From an uncultured Bacteroidota bacterium (GTDB lineage: Bacteria; Bacteroidota; Bacteroidia; Chitinophagales; Chitinophagaceae), in assembly GCA_903835005.1 (NCBI GenBank), contig CAILLK010000157.1, positions 26,036 through 90,035 on the forward strand: DNA of 64,000 nt. Direction: 5' to 3'. This document shows, in pieces, positions 46,749 to 58,300 of this stretch. Each line of letters starts with the position of its first letter. Position 1 is the first letter of the stretch. Made by a program: the position numbers and the translations under genes. The notes under the pieces are model-generated. The model made no database searches and was not told the DNA's origin. It was given only the letters and a program-made list of their open reading frames with translations.

Positions 46749-47888
46749 TTATTTATTAAAGATCGCACACCTTACCTGCATCTGCATATAGTCGCGGTCT
46801 ATGTATTTATCGCCGGGCGTAAGCACATTATTGATAGCTTTGCGGTAAGATAATTGTGCTTTTACTCTCTTCGAAATTGAATATTCAGTCTTACCCATTA
46901 TACCCATATCAAACAAAGGTGTAACAGCTACATTCTCGAATGAAATACTGGATATAGAGGTAGCTGAAGGCCTGGTATCTGCCAGTGCCTGCTGAAAATC
47001 CGGGCCTGCTGCTATAGATACCCTTTTCAAAATCTGAACGCCAATAGCCGGTGAAACCTGGGCATATTTTACATTGTAATTTTCCGGTACTTCCAGGTTA
47101 ACAGTATTATAAACCGGTGGTGCCGGCGGATCATTCGTGGTTTTTGTTGTCCTCGATGTATTTGGCGTACCGGATACCAGATAAGTATATTGTCCTGCAA
47201 TTTGTGGCGTATTATTACTGCTCACAAAGGCTACATCGCTTTCTATATATACATTCTTGCTTACCATTTTTCTTATAGTTGCGCCACCTGCAAATCCGTT
47301 GTTCTGGGTTCCTGAGTTTACACCACCCGAAAGGAATATCGTCAATCCTTTGGGTTTCAGATCTTCCTCATGTTTAAAAGTCCTCACTGCAGCCACGGTC
47401 TCTTTTTTCTTATCTGCTTTTTTAGCAACAGGTTTATCCAGCAGGTTGAATTTTTGCTCTTTTTTAGCAGGGTTAAAACTCAATGCATCCTGTAGTTTTA
47501 TTCCGAATTTTTCTTCTTTTACTGGTTCGTTGTTTATTTTGTTTTTATGTGGTTTAGTAGTATGAATTATTGCTTGGGCATATTGCTTTGCAGCGCCTTG
47601 CGGCTCCTGCACAGGAAGTTTTTGTTCATTCCGGATGTTAAGCGAAAAGCCAGCTACGCCTGCATTTCCTGTTGCAGCCTGCCGCCACATGAAGTTGACA
47701 CCGATAGCGAGTGCTGCCACCGATGCTGCAACCCCCATAAGCGGCATCATCCACCACACGAGTATGCTTCGTTTTTTTGTCTTTCCCTCCAGTTGCTCTT
47801 CAAGCCGGGCCCAGTTTCCCGGGTTGTACTCAAAGTCGCTCTGATCAAACTTCTGCCTGATCAGCGCGTCAAATTCTTTTGGCTTCAT
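46749..47888 (-). CDS. Membrane-anchored protein with OMP-like C-terminal half, sigma-factor partner
   Basis: The 379-residue protein begins MKPKEFDALIRQKFDQS with a short helical region, FEYNPGNWARLEEQL, one TM helix (about 42-64: ILVWWMMPLMGVAASVAALA), a Lys-rich disordered linker (about 90-170), and a C-terminal half patterned like an outer-membrane beta-barrel (GLTIFLSGGVNSG, NVYIESDVAFVSS, QLSYRKAINNVL). The N-terminus up to the TM is the anti-sigma-like form common after Bacteroidota ECF sigma genes, overlapping the sigma gene by 20 bases. It could sense envelope state and hold the sigma factor, with the second half as the sensor. This is inference. Confidence 0.7.
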   Translation of the reverse strand: MKPKEFDALIRQKFDQSDFEYNPGNWARLEEQLEGKTKKRSILVWWMMPLMGVAASVAALAIGVNFMWRQAATGNAGVAGFSLNIRNEQKLPVQEPQGAAKQYAQAIIHTTKPHKNKINNEPVKEEKFGIKLQDALSFNPAKKEQKFNLLDKPVAKKADKKKETVAAVRTFKHEEDLKPKGLTIFLSGGVNSGTQNNGFAGGATIRKMVSKNVYIESDVAFVSSNNTPQIAGQYTYLVSGTPNTSRTTKTTNDPPAPPVYNTVNLEVPENYNVKYAQVSPAIGVQILKRVSIAAGPDFQQALADTRPSATSISSISFENVAVTPLFDMGIMGKTEYSISKRVKAQLSYRKAINNVLTPGDKYIDRDYMQMQVRCAIFNK

Positions 47889-48450
47889 AACTCACTATAT
47901 TTTGTTCACTGTTGTTTATCTTCTTTTGCAGGATATTCCGCGCCTGGTGCACATGCCAGTGAGATGTGCCCTCGCTTATTTCCATTTGTTCGGAAATCTC
48001 TTTATGGTTATACCCGTCAAACACATACAGGTTAAAAACTGTCCTTGTCATAGCAGGCAATGATTGAATCAGTTTTACCAGGTCTTTGAATTCCATACTC
48101 TCTATTCCGTCATTGCTTATAGCCACATTGCTTTCCTCCGCCGGTATCGAGCGCACATGTATTTTCATTTCCTCCTTCAGTGCACTTCCTCTCAGATAGT
48201 CAAGGCAGGTGTTCACCATTATCTTATGCATCCAGCCTGCAAAAGATCCTGCACTTTTAAAAAATTCAACTTGTGTAAAAATTTTAAGGAATCCGTCATT
48301 CAGCAATTGTTCTGCATCCTGCATACTTTTAGCGTAACGGGAGCATACCTTCAAAAACATACTATAGTATGTCTTATACAGGTACTCCTGTATTGCCCGG
48401 TCTTTTTTCCGGCACCCTGCTATTATTTCTTCTTCAGAAAAGGCGGGCAT
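47869..48450 (-). CDS. ECF-type RNA polymerase sigma factor
   Basis: The 193-residue sigma-70 factor has region 2 (YLYKTYYSMFLKVCSRYAKS, QDAEQLLNDGFLKIF, GSFAGWMHKIMVNTCLDYLR) and region 4 (LPAMTRTVFNLYVFDGYNHK, EISEGTSHWHVHQARNIL). Together with the membrane/OMP-like gene overlapping its 3' end it forms the second sigma-plus-partner pair in the window. It starts at ATG 48450; the region upstream is a long AT-rich gap without clear promoter box. Confidence 0.92.
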   Translation of the reverse strand: MPAFSEEEIIAGCRKKDRAIQEYLYKTYYSMFLKVCSRYAKSMQDAEQLLNDGFLKIFTQVEFFKSAGSFAGWMHKIMVNTCLDYLRGSALKEEMKIHVRSIPAEESNVAISNDGIESMEFKDLVKLIQSLPAMTRTVFNLYVFDGYNHKEISEQMEISEGTSHWHVHQARNILQKKINNSEQNIVSYEAKRI

Positions 48451-49093
48451 AAACGCTGTTTGATATTCTAAGGCCGGGCAATATAGGCTTCCTGGCCAGG
48501 TTAACTAAAGTAATTTACAACTATTTTTTCACATACGCATTGTTTTTTGGTGCATCTTCACACCTTTTTTTAGTTTTCTGGTAGTCTTTAAAATTTTCAT
48601 TTCATAATTACAGTTTAAGGGGCCGGGCTGCTGTTTTAAGTTACTGTTTCACTCTTTTTGTTTGTTCATTTTATATCAGAAAGGCGCCTTCCCATTGTAA
48701 AAACAAACTACTCACTATAATAGACGAAAAAGCAAACCAAAATCTTGGGTATTTTCTAAAATAAATTTTGTTAAAGAGGATGCGGTTGAAAAAAAGTAGC
48801 TGGCAAAAGAGTTTATTTTGAAATAATTTATTATAAGTCAATTATTTATAAATACATAAATAAAATTTATTCTTTTGAAAATGATCAGCACAAATCAAAA
48901 AAAAGCCACCTGGAGAAGGCGGCTACTAAATATATGTATAATATTTTTGCTTGGTGGTTAACTAAAGGCTGAAATTAAACACTTGATAAATGCCTTGATA
49001 ACAGCTATTCATGATCAACAAAAATTAATGTGCCTGATAGATATAAAAACGCTAAACAAGGATTCATAGCCCAATGCGTGGTTCCCTTCAGGG
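48451..49093. other. Intergenic region, 643 bases
   Basis: A very AT-rich spacer between the sigma-factor gene and the T9SS gene at 49094. Apart from the minus-strand terminator at 48904-48924 I find no gene or repeat. Confidence 0.6.
48904..48924 (-). terminator. Terminator for the T9SS gene at 49094
   Basis: AGCCACC (plus) pairs with GGCGGCT with one G-U. On the minus strand it reads AGCCGCC...GGTGGCT followed by eight T. It lies 170 bases after the stop, which implies a long 3' UTR. Confidence 0.7.
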
Positions 49094-50743
49094 TCAGGGT
49101 TTCCTTTCTATCTTGAAATTCCCCTTATTACCATCCTGGTCTGTAACTTCAATAAAATACGACCCTGCCGGCAGTTTTGATAAATTGGCCTGGCTGCCTG
49201 TATGGTTCACAAACACCTCATGATCTACCACCTGGCCTGTCGCATTATATACATTCATACTCATCCTTGCCTTCACCTGTCCCCATTCCATATTCAGTAT
49301 GCCGCTTGTAGGGTTTGGATAAACAGTTAAACCACCCCCGTTCGAAATATTTTTTACTCCTGTAAGCGCAATATAGATCACATTCGATGGAAGCGATGGG
49401 CAGCCAGCCGAATCCTTCACCACAAAGTAGTAACCGCCAAATGGCCCTGAGTGGTAAGTCTGGTTAATAGCGCCGGGTATCAGTGTCGAGTCTAAATACC
49501 ATTTATAATGGCCTCCGTTGTTCACTACCAGCAGATCGCCTATCAGCGACAGCAGCGGTGTGGCAGGAGTGCTGTCGCGCAGCATCACAATTGCCGGAGA
49601 ATTTACCGTATCATGTGCAAAACAACCACCGCTGGTATCATATACGGTATAGGTAAGAATATCGTCGTTAAAATAATACCTCGTCAGCACACTGTCACCG
49701 GTAAGCACAGGCAAACCATTCACATACCAGGTATATACCGGTGGCTCTGTATTGCTGAAATTAAGGAAATGCCCTACAAACGTTACCGGCGAATCCAGGC
49801 AACCCGGATTACTGCCCTGGGTAAGTACGGCATAAGCCGATGTAGCTGCCAGCGAAATGACTGTCATGGTTATCGGGTTAGATACTGTGGTATGATTGAT
49901 AACACATGGGTCAGGAGCATTGAGTATACAGTATACTATGTCGCCGTTTGCCAGCGTGCTGTTGGGGTATATCGGGCCAAGAGCTGTAGGTATAAGCGTA
50001 CTGTCCACATACCACGATAGTGTATATCCACTTCCGGCGCTGCCAGTAGTTGCAAAAAAAGTATCGTGAGAGCCGGCACATATAGGGTTAAATGCTGCGG
50101 TTATTCCTATGGTAGCAGTGAGTGAGTCGTGTATAATAGGCACTCCCGGCGACATAACCGTATCATCAAATGGTGATGAACATACTGAGTTCGAAATCAT
50201 CTGGCACTTCACCGTATCTCCTGCAGAAAATATCCTCGATATGGTAATACTGTCCTCTCCAGGCAATGCTACCGAATCTATATACCATTGATAAAGAGTA
50301 GAATCACCGCCATTCACAGGCAATGCCAGGAACGTAAGCAAGTGGCCGGCACAATCCGGATTACTGCCCACTATCAGCGATATAGCCACCCTTGGGGCTA
50401 TACTGCCGCTCCGGTGAATAATTATTGTACTGGAACGCACACTGTCCAACACTCCGCCCAGGTAAAATACCATCCAGCAATACACACTGTCACCATCCGC
50501 CAGCGCAGTGGTATGAAAAGAATCTATCGACACCCCTGTATACGAAACATCGGTATACCAGTGGTAAGCAACTACTGTATCAGATGTGAAACTGTGGGTA
50601 GCCGAAAAATTGAGCTGTATACCGGGGCAGGTAGTATCTGTGCCATAAGGCATAATAATATGCACTGTATCCGGCACCTGTGCCATTACAACGTTCTGAA
50701 ACCCTATGCACAACAATAACAATAGTAAAACTCTACGTACCAT
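49094..50743 (-). CDS. T9SS-sorted protein with Ig-like repeats
   Basis: The 549-residue protein has signal peptide MVRRVLLLLLLCIGFQNVVMAQ, then four to five Ig/PKD-like repeats of about 90 residues. Each runs from a NPxCxG-x-TFxA strand (SNPDCAGHLLTFLA, FNPICAGSHDTFFA, SNPGCLDSPVTFVG) to YxWYxDS and GDxVxCxxxS. Paired Cys in each repeat should form intradomain disulfides. The T9SS sorting domain starts LTVYPNPTSGILNMEW and ends GNFKIERKP. Such proteins are exported filamentous or adhesive surface components. An imperfect palindrome lies 12 bases upstream of the ATG. Confidence 0.85.
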   Translation of the reverse strand: MVRRVLLLLLLCIGFQNVVMAQVPDTVHIIMPYGTDTTCPGIQLNFSATHSFTSDTVVAYHWYTDVSYTGVSIDSFHTTALADGDSVYCWMVFYLGGVLDSVRSSTIIIHRSGSIAPRVAISLIVGSNPDCAGHLLTFLALPVNGGDSTLYQWYIDSVALPGEDSITISRIFSAGDTVKCQMISNSVCSSPFDDTVMSPGVPIIHDSLTATIGITAAFNPICAGSHDTFFATTGSAGSGYTLSWYVDSTLIPTALGPIYPNSTLANGDIVYCILNAPDPCVINHTTVSNPITMTVISLAATSAYAVLTQGSNPGCLDSPVTFVGHFLNFSNTEPPVYTWYVNGLPVLTGDSVLTRYYFNDDILTYTVYDTSGGCFAHDTVNSPAIVMLRDSTPATPLLSLIGDLLVVNNGGHYKWYLDSTLIPGAINQTYHSGPFGGYYFVVKDSAGCPSLPSNVIYIALTGVKNISNGGGLTVYPNPTSGILNMEWGQVKARMSMNVYNATGQVVDHEVFVNHTGSQANLSKLPAGSYFIEVTDQDGNKGNFKIERKP

Positions 50744-51089
50744 AATACCAATATTTATCCCGCTACCGGCGGGTAGGATAGAATTAGTTTTTGTAAAAAT
50801 AATGTATTCACTTTAATTATTCTAATTGATTTTTTCCCCGTATGATTTTCGTATCCGGATGGGCATCTTTATATTACAGCAAATATTATGCCGGAAAAGG
50901 ATCATCCCGCAATATTGCAAAAAAAATCTACAGCATTGCACTGCAGAATTTATATTGTCACCGCAAATCAGGTGCTCCGTGCACCTGGAATTGAATTGTG
51001 CTCTGAAAAAAGAGATTTTTTGTTACGAGCTTTATTACTGCTTTTAAGCCCACGCTGCCGCACTCTTCTGCTTCGTCTCTTTTAGCACA
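50744..51089. other. Intergenic region, 346 bases
   Basis: No gene is supported; the 73-codon plus-strand frame (50826-51047) lacks any family signal. It holds a palindrome at 50756-50780 and a hairpin CAGGTGC/GCACCTG at 50969-50987, both resembling short repetitive elements. Confidence 0.55.
50756..50780. repeat. Imperfect palindrome in the leader of the 49094 gene
   Basis: TATC-CCG-CTACC, loop GGCG, GGTAG-GATA: nine paired bases with a CCG bulge. It can alternatively pair CCCGC with GCGGG. It starts 13 bases upstream of the start codon and so would lie in the 5' leader. Confidence 0.5.
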
Positions 51090-52376
51090 CTACTCTTTCA
51101 CAACCCTGAAATTTTCTTTCCATCCCTCCGCATCTGTCAGCTGTACTATATAGCTGCCCGGCAATATTTTATCCAGATGGATTACCTCTTTATCAGATAT
51201 CATCCTGAGTTTGTCTGAGAACATTACTTCCTGTCCTATCAGGTCATAAATTTTCACTTCACTACCTGCTGCATTTTCTATAGTCAGCAAATTATTTGCC
51301 GGGTTAGGATATAGCACAGGTCTGTTTGCCTTCGTGAGCTTGTCGAGCGGCACTCCCACCCCCGAGGCCGAAACTGTTACAGTATCGTAAGTTACATGAT
51401 GGTACAGGTCCAGCATTACCACATATTGGGTTGGCGCTTCATCTACAGGCACATACAACCCGCTGGCATAGCTTATAGGTGTGCTGCTGCCCACCTTATA
51501 CCAGGTGCACGGTAGCCCGTCCTGGTGGCACCCTATAAATACACTATCACCGATTGGCCCTCGTTTATTAGGCCCGGCATATGCAATCATGCTACTATCT
51601 ACTACGCTTATATCATCTATAAGATACCAGGTAAAGCCTCCGTAGATAGGCGATGGTACTGTGGATATGGCTGTTGTATGATCTTTATCAAAAAAATTAC
51701 CAATTGTTACAAATGATTCATGGCCAGTACCTACAATCAATCCTTGTACCTTAACAAAATTAATAGAATCGGTAACAGTAGTGTTTTTAAGTATTTGTGG
51801 TGTTATCTGAGTTTGTGGTTGAGCGCTGCTGATACTATCCTGTTCGTTATCAATTGAACCATTATCAAGATAAGCACCAATATTATTTATGGCATATAGA
51901 GATCCATATTCAAGAGTAGCATAAAAAGTTACACAATAAACTTTACCGCTCTCCAAAGTTTTGGATAATCTACCTTGTAGATAATCTCTTTTATAAGTTG
52001 GTACTGATGTTTCATCTGAATACATTTGCAATTGTGCCATCCCATTTCCACTACGCGCAGCATGAAAATAAGTTACTCCATTAGGTATATTAACACCAGA
52101 TGAGTATGGTGCACATACATTGCAGTACTCAGGTGTTCCTACTGGGTCTAAGATAAAAGTATCTATTGGACTCCAATGATCGGCAAATCTTATTTGATCC
52201 ACAGTAAATGGACACTCAGAATATTTTTCCAGCCCGCCATTTAGTACATAGTTTGTAGTATCAATTATTTGTGCTTTTGCCTGTGTAAACCCTAGGAGAA
52301 TGAGGAGCAGAGTTATCGTTTTTATTAAAAAAAACAGTCTATACTTTATACGATTTTTTTTTGTTATTGTTATCAT
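51090..52376 (-). CDS. T9SS-sorted protein with jelly-roll-like N-terminal domain
   Basis: The 428-residue protein has a signal peptide (TITLLLILLGFTQAKAQ) and an N-terminal domain of a kind frequent in Bacteroidota surface proteins: VLNGGLEKYSECPF, FADHWSPI, GTPEYCNVCAP, FHAARSGNGMAQLQMY, YLQGRLSKTLESGKVYCVTF (about 40-170), a likely carbohydrate-binding jelly roll. A short Ig-like module (VFIGCHQDGLPCTWYKVGS) and a T9SS sorting domain (PVLYPNPANNLLTIENAA) follow. It starts 7 bases after the stop of the giant gene upstream, so the two form one transcription unit. Ligand unknown. Confidence 0.83.
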   Translation of the reverse strand: MITITKKNRIKYRLFFLIKTITLLLILLGFTQAKAQIIDTTNYVLNGGLEKYSECPFTVDQIRFADHWSPIDTFILDPVGTPEYCNVCAPYSSGVNIPNGVTYFHAARSGNGMAQLQMYSDETSVPTYKRDYLQGRLSKTLESGKVYCVTFYATLEYGSLYAINNIGAYLDNGSIDNEQDSISSAQPQTQITPQILKNTTVTDSINFVKVQGLIVGTGHESFVTIGNFFDKDHTTAISTVPSPIYGGFTWYLIDDISVVDSSMIAYAGPNKRGPIGDSVFIGCHQDGLPCTWYKVGSSTPISYASGLYVPVDEAPTQYVVMLDLYHHVTYDTVTVSASGVGVPLDKLTKANRPVLYPNPANNLLTIENAAGSEVKIYDLIGQEVMFSDKLRMISDKEVIHLDKILPGSYIVQLTDAEGWKENFRVVKE

Positions 52377-52383
52377 GCCTGAG

Positions 52384-55300
52384 TTATTGGAGTGTTAAGA
52401 TAAACGAATATAATTTGTTGTCAAAATCCTGTATCCTTAAAAAGTATGTACCTGGTGGTCTGCCTGTTAAATCTAACAGGTAAACCTGATTGTTAAAACG
52501 CACTACATCCGAATACATTTTCTGGCTAAAAACATCATAAACATCTATTTTAACCGGTTGATTATCAGTCATTTTTTGTTGGATTAAAAAATGCCCGCCA
52601 CTCGGGTTTGGATAAACCACATAACCACCAATTTTATCTAAATTATTTAACTTATTGTTAACAATAAAATTACTTCCGTTTTGCCTTTCCGCCACATAAG
52701 TCGAGTCAATATTGATACAACTGTCATCATTGAACATCGAGAAGTCGTTGTATATAAAACTATAAAGAGCTCTGGCCTGGTACACCACTGTTCCGTTGCG
52801 TTGCGGGCATAGCTGCGCCAGCGCCATTAGCTGCAGGCTGTCGGTGCTGCTCAGGCTGGCCCGCATATAGTTTAAATACAGCCTGAAGTAACTCATATAG
52901 TTCTCCACTATGTAGGTTGCGCTGGCATCATCGGCAAGTCTCACATTGGTTATATAGTCGTTGCTCGTGTCCGGTATCGTATCCCTGCCACTGTTCAGCA
53001 GTGTCAGCGCATCGGTATAGTCCTCTGCCGCCAGGTAGGTTTCTATGCCAGTAAGCAGTGCATACCTCGTGTTGGCAGCCATCGTGTCAAACTTCGCCAG
53101 CACCACCGAGCTATCCAGTAGCCCACTGTCCAGTTGCAACGTCTCCCATAGCTTGTATTGCCCCATCCAGTTATTGGGTATTATATTGCAGGTATAGGGT
53201 ATGCCCTGCTGTGCTATATTTACAAATACTCCGTTGATGGTATGTGGGTGCAATGCCGGGCAAGGTGCAGGTTCAGCACCGGGCGATAATGTGGTTGTAT
53301 CAATTCCGTCTGAAAAGGCGTAAAACAGGCCAGGTATATAAGGGGAACTCCAATTAAAAGAAGGTAAAGTAGCTGTACTATTTGCAACAAATAGTGTATC
53401 ATGTATAGGGCTCGCCCCGTTTTGAGTAAATGTTTGTGGTATAGAAGGTGTCCATGTCCCCGGTGTCCACACATTATTTATGGGTTTTCCCCATGCCCCC
53501 TGGTTGCCTATCACGGCGCCGTTCAGCACCATGCCCTTATCATTGTTGGTCATGGTGTTGTCGTGCCACCAGGTCATCGGGTTGCCTATAAAGTACTCAA
53601 AGCCCCTCCCTATGTTCTGTTCGGTATTGCACCCTATGCTTATCAGGCTGTTGCTGGCGCTATACACCGCCCGCATGCTGTCTTTACTACTGGCTGCCGG
53701 CACAGAGCCTTCTATAAAGTTGTAGTTTATAGTGCTGCTCCGGCAGTGCGTGTGGTTTATGCCATACTGCAGCGAGTGCAGGCCGGGGCGCACATGTATG
53801 GTGTTAAAGCTGGTGCTGGGCTGTTGCGTCTGCAGGTTATTCAGGTATATGCCGCTGTAGGCGTCCAGTATCAGGTTGTTGTCCACATGCACATTGTTTA
53901 TTGTGCCTGCGCTGTAGCCCGGCAGGCTGTAGCTGCTTATCAGGTTCTGCACCGTTATTCCCAGTTCCACATACTGTGTGGTTATGGCGCCGTAGCCCAG
54001 CGGGTTGGCCTGCACCGTATCATTGTCTATTACTACATACCCCATCAGCTGCGATAGCAGCCCCGCTGTGGTAGCAGGGTCATGCACCTCCAGCAAGGCT
54101 ATTCCCTCGTTTACATTATTAATGTTGTTGTTGCTTATGTTTATGGTATCAAATTTTGCGGTCTCCACCAGGTAACCGGCCAAGCCTGTGCCATTGGTTA
54201 CAAAATGGTTATTCCTGTTGGCATTTATCATCCAGGCGTGTTGCCCGTATACCTCAAAATAACCATAGCACTCCACGCCGTCCCTGAATCCGTAAAACAA
54301 GTTGTTGTAGGTTGGGTTAGGTGAGTATACCCGCAGCCGTTTATGGTACTTCACATCATTGGTCACACTTGCATAAATACCATCGCCTCCGCCAAAACTC
54401 ATAGGCGGGTAGGTCTCATAAGGCAGCATGGTCATAAATGCATTGTTCACGCTGCTCACATTTGCATCGGTGGCATAGATCCCATAAGCCATATTGTCAA
54501 ACAGGTTCTGGTTTATGTTCGATATTGAATCTATATCAGCAGTGTCGCCTATCACTATTTCTGAGTAATACGCAGGTATCGGTATACCTCCGTATACAGG
54601 CGCATTCGATGTGTCAGTACCCACACTGTCCAGTTTAATGCCTGCATATGCCGGGTACCCGTTCTTGCAGGTTATTAACGGAAATCCACCGCCCGACTGC
54701 GCCCCTGTAGGGTTATTTATAGTGAAGGGCGCGGCAAATGGTGCGCCAGGTGGCGCCCAGGGCATTTTCAGGTCCATAGCCGCAGGCCAGTATAAGGGGT
54801 AGGCAATGGCCGGTGGCATGGTGCCGCTCAGGTCGCGGCTGGTAAATACCGTGTTATGAATCACAAACGGGGCAACCGCATTCAGTGTGGCAAAGTCTTC
54901 AATATCTATCCCTGTGCGGTTACGGTTAAAAATCACGTTTTCAGAAAGTACTATATTCCCCGTATCCGCTGCCGCAGGCCTTATTGCCGTTATTGCCGTC
55001 ATCGCATCTTCAATCAGTGAATAATTCTTTACATGAATCCTGCCCGAGTGGCTGCCCGAGCTGGCCAGGGAAATACCATTCCACATCTTGCAACTGCCAA
55101 ACAAATGACTGAAGTTGATATCAAGGCTCGATGCGGTATCAACCGTAATGGTTACCCCGCTGTCTATAAGTATTCTGGAGCTGTTGAAAGTCATGTTGCC
55201 CTCTATTGTCACATCATTGCCAATAAAAAAGTTCCCCCCGTCAACCGAATCTGCATAAGTTATTACACCCGATAATCCCAGAGGCTTAAATAAGTTTCCG

Positions 55301-58300
55301 AAAATATTGCAGGGGCTGCATTGTCCGCCGTAAACCTTTATGGCCAGCGATCTTGCGCAGCCGGTAGGCGCGGTATAAATTATAGTATCCCGTCCAGGTA
55401 TTATGCCGTTAACTATGCCTGTATACCACCCTATAGTTGCCGTATCTGTATGCAGGCTGGTCCATGTGCCATCGGTAGTTGAGTCGGTAAGTGTTACCGG
55501 CATTCCAACACAGATAGTAAAACTGTCATTAATAACCGATGGCAGCGGATTTACCGTAATCACAATACTGCTGAAGCAACCTGTACTCAACGTAAAATGT
55601 ATAGTTGCTGTCCCTGCGTTCACACCATTTACAACACCACCGCTCACAGTGGCTACAGCCGCTGGCACACTGCTCCAGGTGCCTGTTGTAGGGGTGTCTG
55701 TTAAAAGGGTTATTGCACCAGTGCATAATATTGCAGTTCCGGTTATAGGGGCAGGCAATGGATTAACTGTAATTGTAGTACTATTGATACATCCAGTAGA
55801 GGTAAGAGTAAATGAGATGGTAACAGTACCAGCCGAAATACCGGTTACTAATCCGGTACTTGCTCCTACGGTGGCTATTGCTGTATTGCTGCTGCTCCAA
55901 ATTCCGGCACCGCTTATACTGGTTAAGCTTGTTCCTGATCCAATACACACGTGGGTTGGCCCCGATATTGCAGGTAATGGATTTACTGTAATCGTTTTAG
56001 TAGTATAAGCGCCGCAAAGGTCTGTATAAGTAAATACAACTGTGCCTGCTGTAATACCATATACTCCTCCATACGAGTTTATTGTAGCTACAGCCGTGCT
56101 TCCTGTCCAGGTGCCACCGGATGCACTATCACTTAAAAAAATGACGGAACCGATACAGACTTGCGAGGCGCCTGAGATGGGTCCAAGCGGTGTATAGGTA
56201 ATTGTAGTCTTAGCGATAGAATCTCGGCATCCGTCATTTACTGACACAGTATAAGTTGAAGTAGTAGTAGCTGATACTTCCACCGTATCATTTGTTAAGC
56301 CACTAATACCGGTTCCGGTCCAATCATAACTTATATTACATGCTCCATTAGTTACATTTGCTGTCAAAAGATAATTACATCCGGGTATTGTAAGTGATTT
56401 GGTAATATTTACCAAAAGAGGAGGTGGTATTGTATCCAATTTCAAGGAGAGGTTATCAATATAAAAAAGACTGCCTCCGTTTTTTGAAAGATATAAAAGG
56501 TTTGAAGGGTTGGTTCCGCAATACCAGAATGGAATGGAAATATGTGTCCAGCCAGTATAATTAAATGGGATGGTTTTATTGAAAAAGTAGTTAAATGAGC
56601 TTACAGGGTCAGTGTTTCTTAAAGCCACAGTATGATCCGCAAATCCTGCGTTTAAAGGTAACGAATCTGTAGGTGTGCCATATACACTAATGATATCAAA
56701 TTCCAGAGTATAATGAGAGCAATGTCTGAGACTGTCTTTTAAATAATAATAACTTCCTCCGGTAGAAGTAGGATCTGGCGAAAAATTTTGATAACGTTTA
56801 CCTCCGGCAGATTCTGGAAAAGGATTGTAGTAATAGGGAGTGCCTGCTGCTCCTATGGGATAATATAAGTTAAGATTGCCAACTTCGCTGGTTGATGTGG
56901 GTAAATAGGAACCACAAAAATAATAGTCAAAGCCGATCATTATTCCGGATTGGTATAATAGGTTTAAATTACTGACATTCGAATTGAAGTCATAAGGATG
57001 GCTGTCAGAAAAATTAATTCCTTGCCATTTCCCTTCATGCAATTGATCTTCAGTAGAAGAGGCATTTGGTATGGACTCATCCGCCAGGCTACCCTGTCTT
57101 TTTACTTCGCTGCCATTCTCAAAACCAGGATTGCAAACCATATTACTGCCAACAGGACAGGTAACATTTGACCCTTTAAAAACCTCATAGGTTATAACAA
57201 TAAATGAGCCTTTTTCTTTTCCATCAGTAATATTAAAACCAAATTGTGCCTTACCATAAAAATCAGCGCGTGGTCGGTATATTATTGATTTACTGTCTGA
57301 GCTCATCGAAAGTAAAACATGATTATTGTCGCCATTGCCGCAACCTCTGAAATTAACAAGTGTAGTTGAATCAATATAAATATTTGGGATGTCGCCGGCG
57401 TCTGCATCTGTAATAGCGCCACTGGCAATCAAGGAGGCAATAGATAATGTCTTACTGCACCCAACTGAATTAGTCAGCGTATCATCTGGCTTTATTTCTT
57501 CTGTATAATAGGCGTAGTTACTAAGTGTAATGGTATCTTTAGCCATTTTTACCGAATAAGGCAGATGGTTACTGTATATATTAGGATTAGCAGTCGTGTA
57601 ACTACTATTTAATTTATACTCCAATATATCTACCATACTTTGTAATTCACCTTTAGAATAAGCCCTTCTGATGACTCCGTCTACAAAAAAAGGACCCATT
57701 ACATATTCTTGTTGATCACCCGGTGAGATTCTTTCTCTTGTTGTATATATATAAGGCTGATCATCAAGATGAGATAAAAAGGAAGAAATTATTGGATTGC
57801 GGTACGCACCGGAATAAACTGGTTGATTTTTCGGCGCTGCACTGTCATTAAGCCAATAATTAAAGTTACTTTGAAATAGCGGATTCGTAGTATCAAATAA
57901 TGGTATTCCAGTTGTTCCGGTCAGTACCTTTGTTAAAGATAATGGATAATTATTGCTGGATACATGAAGAGACCAATCTATTCCTGTATAAATACTTTTG
58001 GAAGTAATTACACGTCTGGGCGTTAGTCCTGTATACGCCGTGTCGGGGAATTTGATTAGACTAAACCATCCCATGCAATGAGTCATTTCATGTAAGAGTG
58101 CAGTGAATAAATCAATTTCGCCACATGAATTTGTATTGTTAAATGGAATTGAGTAATCATTATGCCAGGGGACATTTGGAGAATCCAGTATGATGCCAAA
58201 AAAACCATAATCAAAAGTTTTATCGAAATTTACCTGTACATGTCCGTGAAAATTACTGGGGCCTGGATCAATTCCTCCGCTACCATTTATAAAATCATTA

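Noticed and set aside
50826..51047. 73-codon plus-strand frame
   Set aside because: Lies between two minus-strand genes, crosses a hairpin and has no recognisable features.
53401..54057. 218-codon plus-strand frame
   Set aside because: Antisense to the beta-helix-like region of the giant T9SS protein; low-complexity AVAY-type translation.
55403..56008. 201-codon plus-strand frame
   Set aside because: Antisense to the Ig-like repeats; the apparent repeats only mirror those of the real gene.
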